A stretch of DNA of 10,196 nucleotides, from NCBI GenBank assembly GCA_910577825.1, contig CAJTOK010000069.1, positions 1 to 10,196 on the forward strand, given 5' to 3'. The notes under the pieces are model-generated. The model had not been told where the DNA came from and did no database searches. It saw only the letters and a program-made list of their open reading frames with translations. The DNA comes from an uncultured Lachnospiraceae bacterium (lineage in GTDB: Bacteria; Bacillota; Clostridia; Lachnospirales; Lachnospiraceae). Within the stretch, counting starts at the first letter, position 1; each line of letters starts with the position of its first letter. The position numbers and the translations under genes are program-made. Shown in pieces: positions 8,102 through 10,196 of this stretch.

Positions 8102-8126
8102 ATAAGACCAGTTGCCCGTGGCTTAT
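8102..8126 (-). promoter_or_regulatory. Riboswitch 3' hairpin (P13-like) carrying the antiterminator segment
   Basis: On the minus strand, ATAAGCCA (8126-8119) pairs with TGGTCTTAT (8110-8102), with one bulged base, closing the loop CGGGCAAC (8118-8111). The loop's CGGG can pair with CCCG at 8257-8254 in the aptamer core, which fits the loop-loop contact (L5-L13) known for cobalamin riboswitches. The same ATAAGCCA is an exact complement of TGGCTTAT in the terminator, so the two pairings exclude each other. The pairing is seen; the switching role is inferred. Confidence 0.75.
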
Positions 8127-8137
8127 GCTTCTTCATC

Positions 8138-8335
8138 TAAGGCAGGTCTCCTGGCTGGATATCCATTGCAGTAATTATATTGCAAAACGTTTATATACAT
8201 ACCTTCCCGGAATACCAGTGGCAAAACTGTATATAAACTCAATCTCACAGTGGCGGGTCCGCACAGGCCTCTCACCTGTTTCCCTTTTCACCAGCAGTTC
8301 CATGCCATCCCAGACATGCCGCTGCCGGCACCTTA
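8138..8335 (-). ncRNA. Cobalamin (AdoCbl-type) riboswitch aptamer
   Basis: The minus strand carries the conserved cobalamin riboswitch blocks in the correct order. First is GGGAAACAGGTG (8284-8273), then CCCGCCACTGTGA (about 8257-8245), and finally the B12-box AGCCAGGAGACCTGCC (8156-8141). The closing stem P1 can form between TAAGG at 8335-8331 and CCTTA at 8142-8138. Between the core and the B12-box is a peripheral arm with a perfect 11-bp inverted repeat (8238-8228 with 8199-8189). Cobalamin binding is expected to favour the downstream terminator and switch off cbiQOMN. The GGGAAA and extended 3' arm fit the class-I, adenosylcobalamin-preferring type; ligand preference is inferred from family knowledge. 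Confidence 0.96.
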
Positions 8336-8355
8336 AATGTATTCGGTTTTATACA

Positions 8356-8383
8356 AGTATACACTTTTTTAAATTATTGTCAA
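8356..8383 (-). promoter_or_regulatory. Promoter of the riboswitch-cbiQOMN transcript
   Basis: On the minus strand a perfect -35 TTGACA (8383-8378) and a -10 TATACT (8361-8356, one mismatch to TATAAT) are 16 bases apart, a near-consensus housekeeping-sigma promoter. Transcription would begin near 8349, about 14 bases before the first pairing element of the aptamer, which is the expected arrangement for a riboswitch leader. The leader to cbiQ is then about 360 bases. Confidence 0.87.
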
Positions 8384-8409
8384 TAATTTATAATTTTTAA
8401 ATTTCCCTA

Positions 8410-8439
8410 TTGGAAATACCAGCATAGCAGTGGTATTAT
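8410..8439 (+). promoter_or_regulatory. Extended -10 promoter for the two-gene unit starting at 8492
   Basis: TTGGAA at 8410-8415 and TATTAT at 8434-8439 are separated by 18 bases, and TGG immediately before the -10 supplies the TGn extended -10 element. The start point would be near 8446, leaving about a 45-base leader before the gene at 8492. It is divergent from the riboswitch promoter, with less than 30 bases between the two -35 elements. A weaker TTGTCA at 8377-8382 has no good -10 partner. Confidence 0.68.
8415..8437. repeat. Inverted repeat overlapping the promoter spacer and -10 element
   Basis: AATACCA (8415-8421) and TGGTATT (8431-8437) form a perfect 7-bp inverted repeat around a 9-base centre. 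The right arm contains the extended -10 element, so a protein bound here would block the promoter. This is typical placement for a repressor operator, but no repressor gene is visible in the window and the repeat is short enough that chance is possible. Confidence 0.5.
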
Positions 8440-8491
8440 AAATAAATAGTAGCATGCCAGAAGTTAAATTACAGAAACGGAGATATATAAA

Positions 8492-8929
8492 ATGCTTAAT
8501 ATATATTATGGAAATATGCCAGAAGCTGTTTTTAATACAGAGGTGTATTTTAAAAATGCGTATGAGGATATATGGATTACAGACCCTCTGGCAAAAGAAA
8601 TGATTTTTGATGTAGATAAATCTGTGGTTTTAGATAGTGCAGTAATTGACAGCCCTGTTATGGGAAAAATTGCGCCGGTTTCCCTTTCAGGAGGGGTAAA
8701 AACACTTATTCTTATGAATAATGAACGGTCAAGGGTATTTAATGCGTCTGCATGTGGTGATAATTGTGCAAAGTGGATTTTAAAATTAGCAGAAATAAAT
8801 GACCTTACGGTTAATCTGCGTCATCTTATGGATTTTGGGGATGGAACTTTTGATATCTGTATTTTAAATACAAACCAGATTGTGCACAGTATGAAGGAGC
8901 TTGTACCAGTGGCTGGAATGTATGTATAG
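8492..8929 (+). CDS. DUF4869-like small protein of unknown function
   Basis: A 145-residue, probably cytoplasmic protein with no signal peptide or membrane helix. From memory it resembles proteins annotated DUF4869 in Lachnospiraceae and related Clostridia; no function is known to me. Features that look conserved are the N-terminal MLNIYYGNMPEAVFNTEVYF, SLSGGVKTLI (64-73), FNASACGDNCAKWIL (83-97, two cysteines in CGDNC) and NLRHLMDFGDG (108-118). The ATG at 8492 has GGAG at 8479-8482. Nine-base spacing and the lack of an earlier in-frame start support it. The next gene begins 14 bases after its stop, so the two are co-transcribed and probably act together. The unit faces away from the cobalt operon and nothing in the sequence suggests a cobalamin role. 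The family name is moderately certain. Confidence 0.85.
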   Translation: MLNIYYGNMPEAVFNTEVYFKNAYEDIWITDPLAKEMIFDVDKSVVLDSAVIDSPVMGKIAPVSLSGGVKTLILMNNERSRVFNASACGDNCAKWILKLAEINDLTVNLRHLMDFGDGTFDICILNTNQIVHSMKELVPVAGMYV

Positions 8930-8943
8930 GAAGGAAATTGTAT

Positions 8944-9912
8944 ATGAGAGGTAAGCACAGGGTTATAGTGCAAAATAAGCGGATACGGTATGATTTTGAA
9001 ATTAAAAGAAATATAACTATTATACGTGGGGACAGTGCAACTGGTAAAACAACATTGGTTGATATGGTCCGTGAATATTTTGAGAATGGAAGTTCTAGTG
9101 CAATTATACTGGATTGCGATAAACAATGTACAGTCCTGGCTGGCAGGACATGGAAGGCACAACTTTCTATGATGTATGACAGCATTGTATTCATTGATGA
9201 GGGCAATGATTTTGTTACTAGCAGGGAATTTGCTTCTGCTATACAGAAAACAGATAATTATTATGTTATTGTGACAAGGGAAGGGCTTCCGGCACTTCCT
9301 TATAGCATTGATGAAATATATGGCATACGTAATTCAGGTAAATATGGGACTTTAAAACGTACCTATAATGAATTTTATAATTTATACCAGTTAGCAGATT
9401 ACAGACAGGCCACAAGACCTGTGAAACTGGTTACAGAAGATTCAAATTCTGGTTTCCAGTTTTTCCAAAGTGTCTGTAAAAAAACAGGAAGTATTGCCTG
9501 TATTAGTGCACATGGCAAGTCTAATATATTTAATGCTGTTATTAATAGTTCTGGGGAAGATACACTGGTAATAGCAGATGGTGCTGCTTTCGGTTCTGAA
9601 ATGGACAAGCTTATGCAGGTTGTAAAAAGTTACCCTAATATAAAACTATATTTGCCAGAGTCTTTTGAATGGCTGGTTTTGAAATCCGGGCTGTTGCCAG
9701 ATGGAAATACCAGCAAGTTTCTGGAACATCCCTGGGAACAGATTGAGAGTAGTGAATATTTTAGCTGGGAACGTTATTTTACAGCATTATTAATCCAGTA
9801 CACACAGGATACTTATCTTAAGTATTCCAAAAAACAACTAAACCCAGTTTATATGCAGGAAAAAAGCATAAATAAAATCCTTGCCGTAGTGAAGGGGATA
9901 GATTTGGGATAG
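8944..9912 (+). CDS. P-loop ATPase with a TOPRIM-like C-terminal half, function unknown
   Basis: A 322-residue soluble protein. The N-terminal half is a P-loop NTPase: Walker A GDSATGKTT (29-37) after a beta-strand (NITIIRG), and a Walker B-like strand SIVFIDEGNDF (80-90) with Asp85-Glu86; YYVIVTREGLPALPYS (106-121) follows. The C-terminal half has a pattern resembling a TOPRIM domain: KLVTEDSNSGFQFFQSV (161-177) with acidic residues after the first strand, then a Gly turn in ISAHGKSN (187-194), then TLVIADGAAFGSEMDKL (207-223), where only the first Asp of the usual DxD is kept. This suggests a compact relative, or look-alike, of ATPase-TOPRIM proteins such as OLD nucleases, but it is much shorter and the match is by eye. 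ATG at 8944 is preferred over TTG at 8938 because AGGAAGGA (8929-8936) is then 7 bases away. I recall homologues being labelled translation initiation factor 2, which this sequence does not support. Confidence 0.82.
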   Translation: MRGKHRVIVQNKRIRYDFEIKRNITIIRGDSATGKTTLVDMVREYFENGSSSAIILDCDKQCTVLAGRTWKAQLSMMYDSIVFIDEGNDFVTSREFASAIQKTDNYYVIVTREGLPALPYSIDEIYGIRNSGKYGTLKRTYNEFYNLYQLADYRQATRPVKLVTEDSNSGFQFFQSVCKKTGSIACISAHGKSNIFNAVINSSGEDTLVIADGAAFGSEMDKLMQVVKSYPNIKLYLPESFEWLVLKSGLLPDGNTSKFLEHPWEQIESSEYFSWERYFTALLIQYTQDTYLKYSKKQLNPVYMQEKSINKILAVVKGIDLG

Positions 9913-9930
9913 AATATATTAAAAAAGTTT

Positions 9931-9980
9931 TAGGAGATATATAAATAATTTTTTAGTTATTTATATATCTCCTATTTCTT
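9931..9980 (+). terminator. Intrinsic terminator after the two-gene unit, perfect 18-bp stem
   Basis: TAGGAGATATATAAATAA (9931-9948) and its exact reverse complement (9957-9974) enclose an 8-base loop rich in T (9949-9956), followed by TTTCTT (9975-9980). It begins 18 bases after the stop codon of the P-loop gene. The stem is AT-rich except at its base, and the T tail is short and interrupted, so termination strength is uncertain. On the minus strand the stem is followed after three bases by a T run at 9926-9921, so it may work in both directions. Confidence 0.75.
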
Positions 9981-10157
9981 AAATTTGTACTTAATAATAC
10001 CATTGCAGGCAGCTATAAACCATGCACACATCCCTATGTGGGTAATGCCACCAGCTTAAAGATTGCAAAAAGAATTAAAATTAATTTATTCTGTTAATTG
10101 GCATGGAAGCAGGGAGAATAGAAATGGAAAAATAAAATTCTTACTTCAATTAGTCTT
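9981..10157. other. Intergenic stretch with no convincing gene
   Basis: This AT-rich segment has stops in all frames at short intervals. The only structures seen are a small inverted repeat CACAT/ATGTG near 10026-10039 and a 27-codon open stretch on the minus strand (10055-9972) whose translation looks somewhat protein-like but has no start codon or ribosome binding site. No tRNA, transposase or riboswitch core was recognised. Confidence 0.55.
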
Positions 10158-10187
10158 TTGAAAATATTATAAAAAACCTGCTATACT
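10158..10187 (+). promoter_or_regulatory. Predicted promoter reading out of the right edge
   Basis: TTGAAA at 10158-10163 and TATACT at 10182-10187 are 18 bases apart, with TGC directly before the -10 giving an extended -10 element. The arrangement matches the promoter at 8410-8439. Its gene lies beyond the window, so this is a sequence-only prediction. Confidence 0.6.
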
Positions 10188-10196
10188 TTAGCAAGA

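Noticed and set aside
8182..8238. Direct repeat GCAAAAC plus 11-bp inverted repeat
   Set aside because: The inverted repeat forms a peripheral helix of the riboswitch, so no mobile element or CRISPR is needed to explain it.
8125..8400. 91-residue open frame on the plus strand
   Set aside because: It lies exactly antisense to the cobalamin riboswitch, the translation is low in recognisable structure, and the conserved RNA blocks explain the sequence.
8377..8405. Plus-strand TTGTCA as an alternative -35 for the gene at 8492
   Set aside because: No acceptable -10 lies 16-18 bases downstream; the pair at 8410-8439 is much better.
8821..9206. Two minus-strand open frames of 113 and 126 residues
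   Set aside because: They lie opposite the 3' end of the DUF4869-like gene and the start of the P-loop gene, have no ribosome site and contain odd, cysteine- and proline-rich translations.
1..10196. tRNA, rRNA, CRISPR array, insertion sequence or integrase
   Set aside because: No regularly spaced repeats, transposase motifs or tRNA-like cloverleaf were seen on either strand.

Overview
The window is AT-rich, compactly coded DNA from a Gram-positive anaerobe, most likely a Clostridia member close to Lachnospiraceae. The evidence is the anaerobic (cbi-type) cobalamin pathway, strong AGGAGG-type ribosome binding sites, TTG start codons, cobalamin riboswitch control by termination, and a small-protein gene resembling ones I recall from Lachnospiraceae. 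The organism is an inference; no rRNA or marker gene is present.

Left half (34-5302, + strand): the distal part of an anaerobic corrin-ring operon entering from beyond the left edge. In order it encodes CbiG (cobalt-precorrin-5A hydrolase), CbiH (C17-methyltransferase and ring contraction), a three-domain CbiJ-CbiE-CbiT fusion (6A reductase, then C5 and C15 methyltransferase/decarboxylase) and CbiA (cobyrinate a,c-diamide synthase). Genes overlap or are about 20 bases apart, so they are almost certainly one transcript.

Middle (5275-8383, - strand): a convergent operon for the cobalt ECF-type importer in the order cbiQ-cbiO-cbiM-cbiN, each gene overlapping the next by 1-4 bases. It begins at a near-consensus promoter (8356-8383), runs through a class-I cobalamin riboswitch (8138-8335), a hairpin whose 5' arm can alternatively pair with the terminator, and an intrinsic terminator (8005-8040) just before cbiQ. 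Cobalamin should therefore shut off cobalt uptake by premature termination. The two operons meet tail to tail with a 28-base overlap of coding sequence and no visible terminator.

Right part (8410-9980, + strand): a self-contained two-gene unit with its own extended -10 promoter overlapped by an inverted repeat, a 145-residue DUF4869-like protein, a 322-residue P-loop protein whose C-terminal half looks like a degenerate TOPRIM fold, and a terminator with a perfect 18-bp stem. It has no evident link to cobalamin and is the best candidate here for an undescribed system. After it lies about 200 bases without a convincing gene, ending in a good promoter (10158-10187) pointing out of the window.
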